Positions 8,407-17,249 of a DNA stretch of 64,000 bases are shown one piece after another. The stretch is from Siminovitchia sp047228825. GTDB lineage: Bacteria > Bacillota > Bacilli > Bacillales > Bacillaceae_C. The stretch's first letter is position 1. The number at the start of each line of letters is the position of its first letter. The notes below the pieces were generated by a model that saw only the letters and a program-made list of their open reading frames with translations, had not been told where the DNA came from and did not search any database. A program made the position numbers and the translations under genes. Location: positions 27,114 to 91,113 of the forward strand of contig NZ_JBFEGN010000006.1 of the NCBI RefSeq assembly GCF_047228825.1, in the 5' to 3' direction.

Positions 8407-10821
8407 TCAATTCGCAACGATATTCACCAATTTGCCTGGCACTGCAATCACTTTCCTGATGGTCTTTCCTTCAATGAGCGATTTTATTTTCCCATCGTTT
8501 TTTGCCGCTTCTTCAAGCTCTTCCTTGCTTGCCTCACGGGAAACGACCAATTTGGACCTTACTTTCCCGTTAATTTGGACGACAATTTCCACTTCATCGG
8601 AAACAAGTTTCGCTTCGTCGTATTGAGGCCAAGGCTCATAGGAAATCGACTCTTCATGGCCGAGCTTTTGCCATAATTCCTCCGCAATATGCGGAGCAAT
8701 TGGAGATAACAGCTTCACGAAGCCTTCGATATATTCTTTTGGAAGAGTTTCTGCTTTATATGCTTCATTAATGAACACCATCAATTGCGAAATGGCAGTG
8801 TTAAAATGCATCGCTTCAAAGTCTTCCGTCACTTTTTTGACCGTTTGATGATATACTTCCTCAAGCTGTCGGCCCGTTTGAACACTTACTTTATCCGTAA
8901 GCTTTCCATCTTCGGCAACGAGCAGGCGCCAAATTCGGTCCAAGAAACGGCGGGCTCCGTCGAGGCCGGTCGTTGACCATGCAGCCGACGCTTCAGGGGG
9001 CCCCATGAACATTTCATATAGTCGGAGAGTGTCTGCTCCGTGGCTTTCAATAATATCATCCGGGTTGACGACATTTCCTTTTGATTTACTCATTTTTTCA
9101 TTGTTTTCCCCAAGAATCATCCCTTGGTTAAACAATTTTTGGAACGGCTCTTTTGTCGGGACAACACCAAGATCGTATAAGAATTTATGCCAAAAACGGG
9201 CGTACAGCAAATGGAGTACGGCATGCTCGGCTCCGCCGATATACACATCAACGGGCAGCCAGCTTTGCAACAACTTCTTATCAGCCAGCTCCTTGTCATT
9301 ATTCGGGTCGATAAACCTCAAGTAATACCAGCAGCTTCCAGCCCATTGCGGCATCGTATTCGTTTCCCTGCGGCCCTTTTTCCCTGTCGCCGGGTCTTCC
9401 ACGTGAAGCCAGTCAGTCATATTGGCAAGCGGGGACTCACCGGTTCCCGATGGTTTAATTTCATCTGTTTCAGGCAATAAAACCGGGAGCTGGTCTTCTG
9501 GAACGGCTGTCATCGTACCATCTTCCCAATGGATGATCGGGATCGGCTCTCCCCAGTAGCGCTGGCGGCTGAACAGCCAATCGCGCAAACGGTAAGTGAC
9601 TTTTCTTTTGCCATGCCCTTCCTTTTCAAGCCAATTGATCATCTTTTCGATCGCTTCTTCAAGCCCCAAGCCGTCCAGGAATCCGGAATTTACGTGCGGG
9701 CCGTCGCCGACATACGCTTCTTCTTCAATATTGCCGCCGGAAACGACTTCTTTAATGTCCAACCCGAATTTTTGGGCAAATTCATAGTCTCTTTCATCGT
9801 GCGCGGGAACAGCCATAATGGCACCAGTGCCATAGGAAGCCAACACATAATCCGCTATCCAAATCGGCATTTTTTCGCGGTTTGCCGGGTTGATGGCATA
9901 AGCCCCTGTAAAAACACCTGTTTTTTCTTTGGAAAGATCGGTTCTTTCCAGGTCGCTTTTGGATTTAATGTTGTCAATATAAGCTTCCACTTCCGATTTT
10001 TGTTCAGCAGTCGTAATTTTGGCAACGAGTTCATGCTCGGGAGCAAGTACCGCGTATGTCGCTCCAAACAAAGTATCCGGCCGGGTTGTAAAAGCCGTAA
10101 ATGTTTCGTTGTGGCCGTCGATGGAAAAAGTGATTTCCGCTCCTTCGGAACGGCCAATCCAGTTGCGCTGCATATCTTTAATGCTTTCCGGCCAATCGAG
10201 CTCATCCAAATCTTCAATCAGGCGGTCCGCATATTTTGTAATTCTTAGAATCCATTGTTTCATCGGACGGCGTTCAACAGGATGGCCGCCGCGTTCACTT
10301 TTTCCGTCAATCACTTCCTCATTGGCAAGTACGGTGCCGAGTGCCGGGCACCAGTTGACCGGCACTTCATCAACATAGGCAAGCCCGTGCTCAAACAGTT
10401 TCAGAAAAATCCACTGTGTCCACTTGTAATAGGCAGGATCCGTCGTGTTAATTTCCCGGTCCCAATCATAGGAAAAACCGAGCGACTTGATTTGTTTTCG
10501 AAACGTATTGATATTATGCTCGGTAAATTCGGCCGGGTCATTTCCCGTATCAATTGCGTATTGTTCGGCCGGAAGACCGAACGCATCCCACCCCATCGGG
10601 TGGAGGACGTTATACCCTTGCATCCGCTTCATGCGGGCAAGAATGTCCGATGCCGTATAGCCCTTCGGATGCCCGACATGAAGTCCTGCCCCTGAAGGAT
10701 ACGGAAACATATCAAGTGCATAAAATTTCTTTTTCCCTTCATTTTTAGTTGTTCTAAACGTTTTGTTTTCTTCCCAAAAGCGCTGCCATTTTTGCTCGAT
10801 CTCTTTATGGTCGTAACTCAT
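8407..10821 (-). CDS. leuS: Leucyl-tRNA synthetase
   Basis: Class I aminoacyl-tRNA synthetase charging tRNA-Leu, 804 residues, the same length as B. subtilis LeuS. The HIGH-type signature reads HVGH (about residue 48-51) and the second signature is KMSKS (about residue 575-579). The CP1 editing domain lies between, including TTRPDTLFG and the GTGAIMAVPAHDERD segment that closes the editing pocket. TAGGAGG precedes the ATG at suitable spacing. Expression is controlled by the T-box leader immediately upstream. Confidence 0.97.
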   Translation of the reverse strand: MSYDHKEIEQKWQRFWEENKTFRTTKNEGKKKFYALDMFPYPSGAGLHVGHPKGYTASDILARMKRMQGYNVLHPMGWDAFGLPAEQYAIDTGNDPAEFTEHNINTFRKQIKSLGFSYDWDREINTTDPAYYKWTQWIFLKLFEHGLAYVDEVPVNWCPALGTVLANEEVIDGKSERGGHPVERRPMKQWILRITKYADRLIEDLDELDWPESIKDMQRNWIGRSEGAEITFSIDGHNETFTAFTTRPDTLFGATYAVLAPEHELVAKITTAEQKSEVEAYIDNIKSKSDLERTDLSKEKTGVFTGAYAINPANREKMPIWIADYVLASYGTGAIMAVPAHDERDYEFAQKFGLDIKEVVSGGNIEEEAYVGDGPHVNSGFLDGLGLEEAIEKMINWLEKEGHGKRKVTYRLRDWLFSRQRYWGEPIPIIHWEDGTMTAVPEDQLPVLLPETDEIKPSGTGESPLANMTDWLHVEDPATGKKGRRETNTMPQWAGSCWYYLRFIDPNNDKELADKKLLQSWLPVDVYIGGAEHAVLHLLYARFWHKFLYDLGVVPTKEPFQKLFNQGMILGENNEKMSKSKGNVVNPDDIIESHGADTLRLYEMFMGPPEASAAWSTTGLDGARRFLDRIWRLLVAEDGKLTDKVSVQTGRQLEEVYHQTVKKVTEDFEAMHFNTAISQLMVFINEAYKAETLPKEYIEGFVKLLSPIAPHIAEELWQKLGHEESISYEPWPQYDEAKLVSDEVEIVVQINGKVRSKLVVSREASKEELEEAAKNDGKIKSLIEGKTIRKVIAVPGKLVNIVAN

Positions 10822-10853
10822 TAAGATGATGCCTCCTACCTTATACTAAATAG

Positions 10854-11117
10854 AAAAACCCCTCATCCCGGTAATAATCCTGGGACGAGAGGTGTGTTTT
10901 CTCCCGCGGTACCACCCATGTTAGCGTATAGCCCGCTCACTTCATAGATCCTTAACGCAGAGAACGGCAAGCATTACCGGAAAAGGCGGGATAAACCGTT
11001 TTCTTTCACACCTGCAACCCGAAAGGGGAGTTCCTGATGGTCCCGGTTGGCTTCCACCTGCCGCCAACTCTCTGAAAACAGGGTGACATCAATACTGGTC
11101 CTTCGTTACCGTTTTAA
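10854..11117 (-). promoter_or_regulatory. T-box riboswitch leader of leuS with intrinsic terminator
   Basis: The minus strand carries the T-box core AACATGGGTGGTACCGCGG (complement around 10905-10922), a Stem I region with AGAGAG and GGTG elements near its 5' end, and a leader terminator CCTCTCGTCCCAGG / CCGGGATGAGGGG followed by TTTTTC (about 10854-10893). Uncharged tRNA-Leu binding would switch from terminator to antiterminator. A CTC leucine codon in GGAACTCC (about 11028-11035) is a candidate specifier; this choice is inference. Confidence 0.92.
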
Positions 11118-11123
11118 AATATT

Positions 11124-11152
11124 ATATTATCTTTATACCCCATTGTAGACAA
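11124..11152 (-). promoter_or_regulatory. Sigma-A-type promoter of leuS leader
   Basis: On the minus strand TTGTCT (11147-11152) and TAATAT (11124-11129) are separated by 17 bp, placing the start just 5' of the T-box Stem I. Confidence 0.55.
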
Positions 11153-11211
11153 TTTTAGACAGGTTTTCAAGCCCATCCCGATGCTAATGATGAATCATTT
11201 TATTTATGCTA

Positions 11212-11262
11212 ATTTGAGCGGTGCCCCGACTCGCATTCTACAATGGGGGGCACCGCTCAAAT
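11212..11262. terminator. 16-bp perfect hairpin downstream of ytzC
   Basis: ATTTGAGCGGTGCCCC and its exact complement enclose a 19-base loop; the right arm lies six bases from the ytzC stop. No T-run follows on either strand, so it may act as an mRNA 3' stabiliser or an insulator as well as a terminator. Confidence 0.5.
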
Positions 11263-11268
11263 CACTTC

Positions 11269-11559
11269 TTAATGCCACGTGCTGTATACTGTACGGTCAT
11301 GGTTCAGGAGAATCATTTTGTTTTGCAGCTGCTGAATTTTCAGGCGGACCCTGTACAGCCGTTCGCGCTGACCGGGGTTGGCGCTTTCAGATATTTTTCG
11401 AAGCTGGACGAGCATGGCTTCAAGTTCCTGCAGCGCATCGCTGTATTCCACATCATGGTAATGCTCCTGTCTGCTTCCTTCATCATATTGCTCTTCCGCA
11501 AACATAATGGCCGATTCACAGCGGTTGATAAATTGTTCAATCGTCTGCCTCGTCGCCAT
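11269..11559 (-). CDS. ytzC: DUF2524 protein YtzC
   Basis: A 96-residue helical, charged protein of the DUF2524/YtzC family, found next to ytqB in Bacillus. The N-terminus MATRQTIEQF and the segment SRQEHYHDVEYSDA are what I recognise; the central QLRKISESANPGQRERLYR region predicts helices. No cofactor or catalytic motif is visible and the function is unknown. The gene ends just before a perfect hairpin and starts about 115 bp from the divergent ytqB. Confidence 0.78.
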   Translation of the reverse strand: MATRQTIEQFINRCESAIMFAEEQYDEGSRQEHYHDVEYSDALQELEAMLVQLRKISESANPGQRERLYRVRLKIQQLQNKMILLNHDRTVYSTWH

Positions 11560-11674
11560 TCCATAACCCTCCTCTTTTTTCGACGGGCTTTCAGGCTCGT
11601 CTTCCTGTAGTTTGTACTCAAATCTTGACGGTTATGTTACAATTTTGTATGAATTCTTGAGGAGGAGCTAAACC

Positions 11675-12247
11675 ATGAATCTGGAAGGGGTACTTTCTTT
11701 TACAAGGACCGTCATGCAGAGGGTTGTGCGGCCCGGCGGTTTTGTTGTAGATGCAACTGTCGGAAATGGCCATGACACACTGTTTTTGGCACAGCTTGTC
11801 GGGGAAAAAGGCCAGGTGTTTGGATACGATATTCAACAAGAAGCGATTGCCCATACGAAAAAACAATTGCGGGAACGCGGACTGCTTGAACGCGTTACTT
11901 TATTTCAAACTGGCCATGAACATATTTCTGAAACGATTCCCGAACAAATTCACGGGAGTCTAAGCGGAGCCATGTTTAACCTTGGTTATTTGCCTGGCGG
12001 GGATAAATCTATTGTTACCAAGGCGGAAACGACAATCATGGCGGTCAATCAGTTGTTGAAAATGATGGCTTCAGGCGGCATTATCGTTCTCGTTGTATAC
12101 CATGGCCACAAAGAGGGGGAGAAAGAACGTGACCAGCTTATCGAATTTTCCCGGAGCCTGGACCAAGATGTCGTACAAGTCCTCCAATATGCTTTCATCA
12201 ACCAAAGAAACAATGCACCCTTCGTTCTTGCTTTTGAAAAAAAATAA
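11675..12247 (+). CDS. ytqB: Class I SAM-dependent methyltransferase YtqB
   Basis: A 190-residue Rossmann-fold methyltransferase of the rRNA methylase YtqB family. Motif I reads VVDATVGNGHDTLFLA (about residues 26-41), followed by an acidic ribose-contact residue in VFGYDIQ, and the NLGYLPGGDK motif (about 103-112) that is a family hallmark. GAGGAG precedes the ATG. In B. subtilis it pairs with radical SAM gene ytqA upstream; here ytqA is absent and ytzC lies divergently instead. Target RNA position is not deducible from the sequence. Confidence 0.85.
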   Translation: MNLEGVLSFTRTVMQRVVRPGGFVVDATVGNGHDTLFLAQLVGEKGQVFGYDIQQEAIAHTKKQLRERGLLERVTLFQTGHEHISETIPEQIHGSLSGAMFNLGYLPGGDKSIVTKAETTIMAVNQLLKMMASGGIIVLVVYHGHKEGEKERDQLIEFSRSLDQDVVQVLQYAFINQRNNAPFVLAFEKK

Positions 12248-12373
12248 ATAGAAAAATTTTATCCAGTTGCAGCTGGTCCCTGGGAAACATGGCTGACATA
12301 CTCACCCTTTAAAAGTACTCCAAATGTTCTCCATTCGGAGCAATTGCTTCATTGAACGGATCACCCCCTTTTC

Positions 12374-12398
12374 ACAGGCATGAGGCCTGTCTTTTTTT
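12374..12398 (+). terminator. ytqB terminator
   Basis: ACAGGC-ATGAG-GCCTGT followed by CTTTTTTT, about 125 bp after the ytqB stop. Confidence 0.8.
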
Positions 12399-12405
12399 CG
12401 CTTTT

Positions 12406-12433
12406 TTGTCTGCGTCTTTTCCTGTCGTATAAT
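12406..12433 (+). promoter_or_regulatory. Promoter of the glycosyltransferase remnant and HAD phosphatase
   Basis: TTGTCT (12406-12411) and a consensus TATAAT (12428-12433) with 16-bp spacing, about 70 bp upstream of the start codon of the truncated gene. Confidence 0.65.
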
Positions 12434-12500
12434 GTTTAGCTTTTCCCCTACAGGGTATTACCGTTATTGACACTTTTTGCAAACGGAAAGGGGATAGCAG

Positions 12501-12610
12501 ATGATTAAAAGGGCACTATTTATATCCGATCATGGCGGATATAGCAAGCAGAAAATTCCAATGGGATTCATTAATAAAAGATGTGATGGGGATTTATAAG
12601 GAGGTCGTTA
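12501..12610 (+). pseudogene. GT4 glycosyltransferase reduced to its two ends by internal deletion
   Basis: An ATG at 12501 with AAAGGGG upstream opens with IKRALFISDHGG, which looks like the N-terminus of a GT-B (GT4, sucrose-synthase-like) glycosyltransferase, and then stops after 32 codons. From 12532 another frame reads ADIASRKFQWDSLIKDVMGI and YKEVV, which looks like the C-terminal helix of the same family. The middle of about a thousand bases would be missing. The piece directly precedes a sucrose-phosphatase-like HAD gene, the usual partner. Family assignment of such short ends is inference. Confidence 0.5.
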
Positions 12611-13360
12611 ATGCCCATGGTGCACTTGTTGGCCACGGACTTGGATGGCACCCTGGTTGGCGACAGGACAGGGTTGAAAAAACTGCTCGCCTATTTGGAT
12701 AGCAAACCTTATGAAGTCAAGCTGGTTTATGTTACAGGGAGACATCTTCATTCCGCCCTGACTCTAATCAGCAAGGAACAATTGCCGCACCCGGATGCTC
12801 TTATTACAGACATCGGCACTTCCATTTATACAGGGGCCGCTTTGATCATGGACGAAAGTTGGGATCTACAAATGAAGCTTCATTGGAAACCGGAAAAAAT
12901 CAAAAAAATCGCGGGAACTTGTGAAGGCTTAATCCCCCAGCTTTTGCCGGATGACCGCCGGCTTTCATATGTTGTTTCCTCCGATGCCCCAGTGAAAGAG
13001 TTTCAGATCAAATTGAAGGAAGCAGACATTTCCCATAAATTTGTTTTTAGCGCCAACCGGTATATAGACATTCTTCCCAAAAAGAGCGGGAAAGGGAATG
13101 CTTTAAAATATGTGCTCAAACAGTATTTTTCTGATCAGGTCCGAGTGTTGATTGCCGGTGATACCGGAAATGACGAAGACATGCTGGCGCTCGGGCACCC
13201 GGCTGTCATTGTCGGCAATGGCCATAGCGAATTATACAGGCTTGAAGAATATCCTTTCATCTACCGGGCTGAACAGCATTATGCCGGAGGAATCCAGGAA
13301 GCTTGGGAATATTTTTATGCATCTGAGAACTTGGCAGCAAATTCTGAAGTGGAGCAATGA
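12611..13360 (+). CDS. HAD-IIB hydrolase, sucrose-6-phosphate phosphatase-like
   Basis: A 249-residue haloacid-dehalogenase phosphatase with the S6PP arrangement. Motif I is ATDLDGTLVG (about residues 8-17), motif II is a Thr in VYVTGR (about 45), motif III includes Lys in KKSGKGNAL, and motif IV is GDTGNDEDML (about 192-201). Members of this subgroup dephosphorylate sucrose-, mannosylfructose- or glucosylglycerol-phosphate made by a neighbouring glycosyltransferase. Here that neighbour is only a remnant, so the enzyme may be orphaned. AAGGAGGT lies five bases before the ATG at 12611; an ATG two codons later is possible. Confidence 0.8.
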   Translation: MPMVHLLATDLDGTLVGDRTGLKKLLAYLDSKPYEVKLVYVTGRHLHSALTLISKEQLPHPDALITDIGTSIYTGAALIMDESWDLQMKLHWKPEKIKKIAGTCEGLIPQLLPDDRRLSYVVSSDAPVKEFQIKLKEADISHKFVFSANRYIDILPKKSGKGNALKYVLKQYFSDQVRVLIAGDTGNDEDMLALGHPAVIVGNGHSELYRLEEYPFIYRAEQHYAGGIQEAWEYFYASENLAANSEVEQ

Positions 13361-13605
13361 ATAGCCTTCGAAGAGAAGGTTTTACCTTTTGCGGTCATGT
13401 CTTTCAGCTTTTCCTTGGACCAGGGGCATCGCCTTCGCTTCTATTTTTGACACTCCCCGCCAAGATGGCAAGAGGGGCTGTAAAAAAAAAGCGCCCCTTA
13501 GTCCCTTCCTGGGAATAGCGGAGTGAAGCAGGCAATGATACAGCCCCAATTGATGATGTACATCCACCAATCTTTTTTCGATGGGAAAATACATCAGCCC
13601 CCTCT

Positions 13606-14715
13606 TTATTTAACGGAAGAGGACAACTCTTTTGAAGTCCCCATCAGTATTCTTTGGACAGCCCTGTAGGCCCGTCCGTTCCAATAAAAAAAGTAGCTGA
13701 TGAAGCCGCCCCGTTTCATGATTTTTCTAGCCATCGATTTAACGCTTTCCTGCTGATGAACTTTATGGTCGGACAAATAAATGCCGAGCAGGCCCCTGTT
13801 GATCAAACGATGGAATTTCCTGTCAGGCAGATTTTTCGTATGCTTGTCAGCTTCATCCAAAAAATGGATAAATCTGTTTAACATTTCTTCATTATTTTTA
13901 TAGTAAAAGCAAAAATTCAAATCTCCGCCTTCTCTATCCTCATCCTGGTCGATGAAGTAATCGAGCAAAATATGCAGGCCCTGTATATAGGGAAAATACC
14001 CATCTCGAATCATGTGGGCATGTTCTTCCAGAAAATTGTACCTCATGGCGTAAGATACGAGACAGAAAATCCCCAAAGTGGAGCCCGAACAAGCGGAAAA
14101 TTCATGCCATCCCATCTTTGGCAATCCCCGTTCATATTTGGCAAACCAATTTTTCAAACGGGCCTCCCGCTCTTCCGTTCGAACATGCTTATGTATTTGC
14201 AAATCACAATAATATGTGCACAGTTCAAATAAATGGGGTTTGATCGTTTCGTAATGGGGAACATTTTCAAGAACGGATTGGCACGTCTTCATTAAATCAG
14301 CCAGGTAGCCGCCATCATCCCGGTCCTCCCGATAACGGTAATAATCCCGCTGCGGTGCACCGATTGTCAACGCGTCTTCCATTGCTTCATGAAGCGCGGC
14401 GAAATCTTTCGGATCAAGAGAAGTGCTCCGGTCGCATAGATTATCCAGGTAGTCGCTGATCGTTTGATAGGCGACGATAAATTTGATCGCGTCCCTCTTT
14501 TTTTCCAGCGCGGCCAGCGCCATGATCGCTCCGCCCTCACAATGAAACATTTTTTGTTCAATGCTGGCCAAAGCCTGCTGTCTCAGTTCGTTGTTTGGTA
14601 TTGCCTCCGCACGCTGTTTCCAGTAACCGAGTTCTGTATGAACAGCTGGCATAATTTTGCGGTATACTTTATTCATTAATGTAATCGGATGAGTTGGCAG
14701 CATATTGGACATCAC
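13606..14715 (-). CDS. ytpB: Tetraprenyl-beta-curcumene synthase YtpB (DUF2600)
   Basis: A 369-residue large-terpene synthase of the YtpB family, which in B. subtilis and relatives cyclises tetraprenyl diphosphate to tetraprenyl-beta-curcumene, a precursor of C35 sesquarterpenes linked to spores and membranes. The Asp-rich segment SDYLDNLCDR (about residues 86-95) fits the prenyl-diphosphate/Mg binding site and HILLDYFIDQDEDREGGDLN (about 251-270) the second. It lies six bases downstream of ytpA, the known operon partner, on the same strand. Confidence 0.9.
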   Translation of the reverse strand: MMSNMLPTHPITLMNKVYRKIMPAVHTELGYWKQRAEAIPNNELRQQALASIEQKMFHCEGGAIMALAALEKKRDAIKFIVAYQTISDYLDNLCDRSTSLDPKDFAALHEAMEDALTIGAPQRDYYRYREDRDDGGYLADLMKTCQSVLENVPHYETIKPHLFELCTYYCDLQIHKHVRTEEREARLKNWFAKYERGLPKMGWHEFSACSGSTLGIFCLVSYAMRYNFLEEHAHMIRDGYFPYIQGLHILLDYFIDQDEDREGGDLNFCFYYKNNEEMLNRFIHFLDEADKHTKNLPDRKFHRLINRGLLGIYLSDHKVHQQESVKSMARKIMKRGGFISYFFYWNGRAYRAVQRILMGTSKELSSSVK

Positions 14716-14720
14716 CTCAT

Positions 14721-15527
14721 TTAGTTACCATTATACTCTATCAGAAGCAGCTCGTTGTGAATAAAATTCTTTGCATATTCAAATATGAGCTCTCTTTCAG
14801 GCTCATTGAAAATTTCATGATAACACTTCGGCCATTCTTTATAAAGCTTTTCGGTGATCGTGAGCCGATTAAACCAATCGGCCACGTCCTCTTTGTCTAC
14901 AATTTTATCATCTCCGCCCTGCATGACCAAAAGAGGAACATCCGGAAAGGTTGAAATGTTTGTGAAAGCTGCCTTCATCGCTTTTAAAAGTTCTCTGTAC
15001 CAGCGGACAGATACTTTTGTAACAAATAAACTGTCGTTTAAAGCCCGGTCCTTTACATCCTCGTTCCTTGTAACCAAGTCAACATTTAAATTGCTTTTTA
15101 CCTTGATCTCCGGAGCGATCCAGTTCAAGCCGACAGATAAGGCGTTGACCGGCAGCGGCGGATACTCCGCAAGCCCCAGGCAAGGAGATGAAAGAATGAC
15201 GCCTGCAGGCTTTATTTTTCTTTCCTGAAGAAGCCTGATGACTGTCAGACCGCCCATGCTGTGGCCAAGAAGAAATACGGGCAGTGCATACTTTTCGGCT
15301 TCCTCAATCCAGTTTTCCACTTCGATAATGTATTCGTTAAAAGAGTCGATATGGCCCCTTTGCGAGCGGGTTGTCAGCCCCTGTCCCGGCAAATCTCCCG
15401 TTACAATATGAAAATGGTTCACACGCCACATTTCTATGAGCCATCCGTAACGCCGATGGTGTTCCATGGCACCGTGAACAAGGACGATAACCGCGCGGGC
15501 TTTCCCTTCAGCTTCCCATTTTCTCAT
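14721..15527 (-). CDS. ytpA: Alpha/beta hydrolase YtpA (lysophospholipase-like)
   Basis: A 268-residue serine hydrolase of the monoacylglycerol-lipase/lysophospholipase family. The nucleophile elbow is GHSMGG (Ser near residue 89), the acid is in MQGGDDKIVD and the catalytic His in CYHEIFNEPE. In B. subtilis YtpA was reported as a phospholipase needed for the antibiotic bacilysocin. It forms a two-gene operon with ytpB. No signal peptide is present, so it acts in the cytoplasm or at the inner face of the membrane. Confidence 0.87.
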   Translation of the reverse strand: MRKWEAEGKARAVIVLVHGAMEHHRRYGWLIEMWRVNHFHIVTGDLPGQGLTTRSQRGHIDSFNEYIIEVENWIEEAEKYALPVFLLGHSMGGLTVIRLLQERKIKPAGVILSSPCLGLAEYPPLPVNALSVGLNWIAPEIKVKSNLNVDLVTRNEDVKDRALNDSLFVTKVSVRWYRELLKAMKAAFTNISTFPDVPLLVMQGGDDKIVDKEDVADWFNRLTITEKLYKEWPKCYHEIFNEPERELIFEYAKNFIHNELLLIEYNGN

Positions 15528-15797
15528 GTTGAAAAACTCCTCGCCTAATATTTTTTAAGAACATCAATGAAATGATTGAGTCTCCTTCTTTTTATGATAC
15601 GTATACATTCCCCTTTTTCTCCTTGAAGAATCTCGCAACACTTTTTCCACTATTTTCGTTAAGATAGAGATAGATCAATGGTTAGGAAAAACGCTGGTGC
15701 GTCTTTCCCAGACGCCGGAGGTCAGAAGCCGGATTGGTACCAATTTGCAAAAGAGCAAATTTATACAATCTTAACTTTCAAGAAAGGATGTTTCATT

Positions 15798-16313
15798 ATG
15801 GCTATTTACCCTTACAACGGAAAAACACCGAAAATTGCACCATCCGTGTTTATTGCGGATTATGCGACCATCACCGGTGATGTCATCATCGGGGAGGATT
15901 CGAGCGTTTGGTTTAATTGTGCCATTCGCGGGGATGTTGCCCCAACAATCATCGGTAAAAAAGTAAACATTCAAGACAATTCTGTTCTGCACCAAAGCCC
16001 CGGGAACCCGCTTATTATCGAGGATGAAGTGACAGTGGGGCATCAAGTGATCCTCCATAGTTGTATTATAAGAGAAAAAGCCCTAATTGGCATGGGATCC
16101 ATCATTTTGGATCAGGCGGAAATCGGGGAGGGTGCCTTCATAGGAGCCGGCAGCCTCATTCCCCAAGGAAAAGTGATCCCTGCAAACACGGTTGCCTTTG
16201 GCCGGCCGGCAAAAGTGATCCGCAAAGTGACAGATGCCGACAGGGCAGAAATGAAGAGAATTTCAAGAGAATACGCTGAAAAAGGCGCTTATTATAAATC
16301 ATTGCAAAAATAG
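15798..16313 (+). CDS. ytoA: Gamma-carbonic-anhydrase-like left-handed beta-helix protein YtoA
   Basis: A 171-residue hexapeptide-repeat protein of the gamma-carbonic anhydrase/YrdA family. Imperfect I-G-x hexads run through the chain and three His candidates for a trimer-interface metal are in VLHQSP, VGHQVILH. The start at 15798 (AIYPYNGKTP) has AGAAAGGA upstream; a frame extension to 15678 lacks a start context. Whether family members from Bacillus are active carbonic anhydrases is uncertain; some act as acyl-carrier or unknown metalloenzymes. Confidence 0.85.
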   Translation: MAIYPYNGKTPKIAPSVFIADYATITGDVIIGEDSSVWFNCAIRGDVAPTIIGKKVNIQDNSVLHQSPGNPLIIEDEVTVGHQVILHSCIIREKALIGMGSIILDQAEIGEGAFIGAGSLIPQGKVIPANTVAFGRPAKVIRKVTDADRAEMKRISREYAEKGAYYKSLQK

Positions 16314-16418
16314 TGGAACGTTCACATAATTGTCAGTACATGAGCGTTAAAGCTTTCCTTATTTTTGCCGATTAAAACAATAAGCAGTAAATGATTTGTT
16401 ATAAACCAGGTGATGATA

Positions 16419-17249
16419 ATGGATGGAACGGCCCTGTACTATATGATGATCCCTTTACTCCTGCTCGTGTTGCTGTTTCTTTATTATAAGCGGGATTCAT
16501 TGGGCTACACGATTGCTGTCTTGGTTTCAGGAGCAACTTTTATTTTTGTTTTATTTAACACTGTTTATTCCCCGAAAAACAATCATGCGGTTGCTTTCCA
16601 GGGAGCAGCAAGGAATGGGGATCTCGAAATCATCCCCATTAAAGATCAGGTATTACTGGACGCCCCGGTTATCAAACAGCTTCCTGAGCTGCCGCGGGGC
16701 TGCGAGGTGACGGCCCTCGCCATGCTTTTGGAAAGCGCGGGCGTCCATGCCGACAAAATGAAACTCGCAAAAGAAGTAAAGAAGGACCCCACTCCCCGCA
16801 TCGTAAAAAACGGAAAAGTACATTTCGGAAATCCTCACGAAGGCTTTGTAGGGAATATGTATACGTTCAGCGAACCGGGGCTTGGCGTTTATCACGAACC
16901 GATCATGGAACTGGGGGAAAAATATTTGCCCGGACAGATGGTCAATTTGACAGGAGAGTCGTTCGAAGAATTAAAGATTCCCCTTTCGAGCGGCAGGCCG
17001 GTCTGGGTCATCATCAATGCCGAATACCGGGAACTGGATGACTCGTATTTTGAAACGTGGGAAACAACATCAGGCCCGATCAAAGTTACGATGAAGGAAC
17101 ATTCAGTGCTTATAACGGGCTATGATGGGCAATACGTCTATTTCAACGACCCTTTGACAGGAAAGAAAAACAAAAAAGCACCCATTCAGGATTTCGAAAA
17201 ATCATGGGTGCAAATGGGCAGCCAGGCCCTTACTTACTCAGGAGATTAA
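16419..17249 (+). CDS. Membrane-anchored C39-like cysteine peptidase
   Basis: A 276-residue protein with two N-terminal transmembrane segments (about residues 6-23 and 30-48) and an extracytoplasmic papain-like domain of the Peptidase_C39_2 type. The likely catalytic Cys is in PRGCEVTAL (about residue 95), the His in KEHSVLITGYD (about 228) and the Asn/Asp in YFNDP (about 243). Substrate unknown; the fold is used by bacterial double-glycine peptidases and transglutaminase-like enzymes. The start at 16419 follows AGGTGA. It converges on asnB, the two genes sharing four bases at their stop codons. Confidence 0.75.
   Translation: MDGTALYYMMIPLLLLVLLFLYYKRDSLGYTIAVLVSGATFIFVLFNTVYSPKNNHAVAFQGAARNGDLEIIPIKDQVLLDAPVIKQLPELPRGCEVTALAMLLESAGVHADKMKLAKEVKKDPTPRIVKNGKVHFGNPHEGFVGNMYTFSEPGLGVYHEPIMELGEKYLPGQMVNLTGESFEELKIPLSSGRPVWVIINAEYRELDDSYFETWETTSGPIKVTMKEHSVLITGYDGQYVYFNDPLTGKKNKKAPIQDFEKSWVQMGSQALTYSGD

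Noticed and set aside
13361..13605. A 70-codon minus-strand frame and a possible GGGGC/GCCCC hairpin between the HAD gene and ytpB
   Set aside because: Frame has no ribosome site or recognisable motif; hairpin has a 14-base loop with an A-run and is too weak to call.
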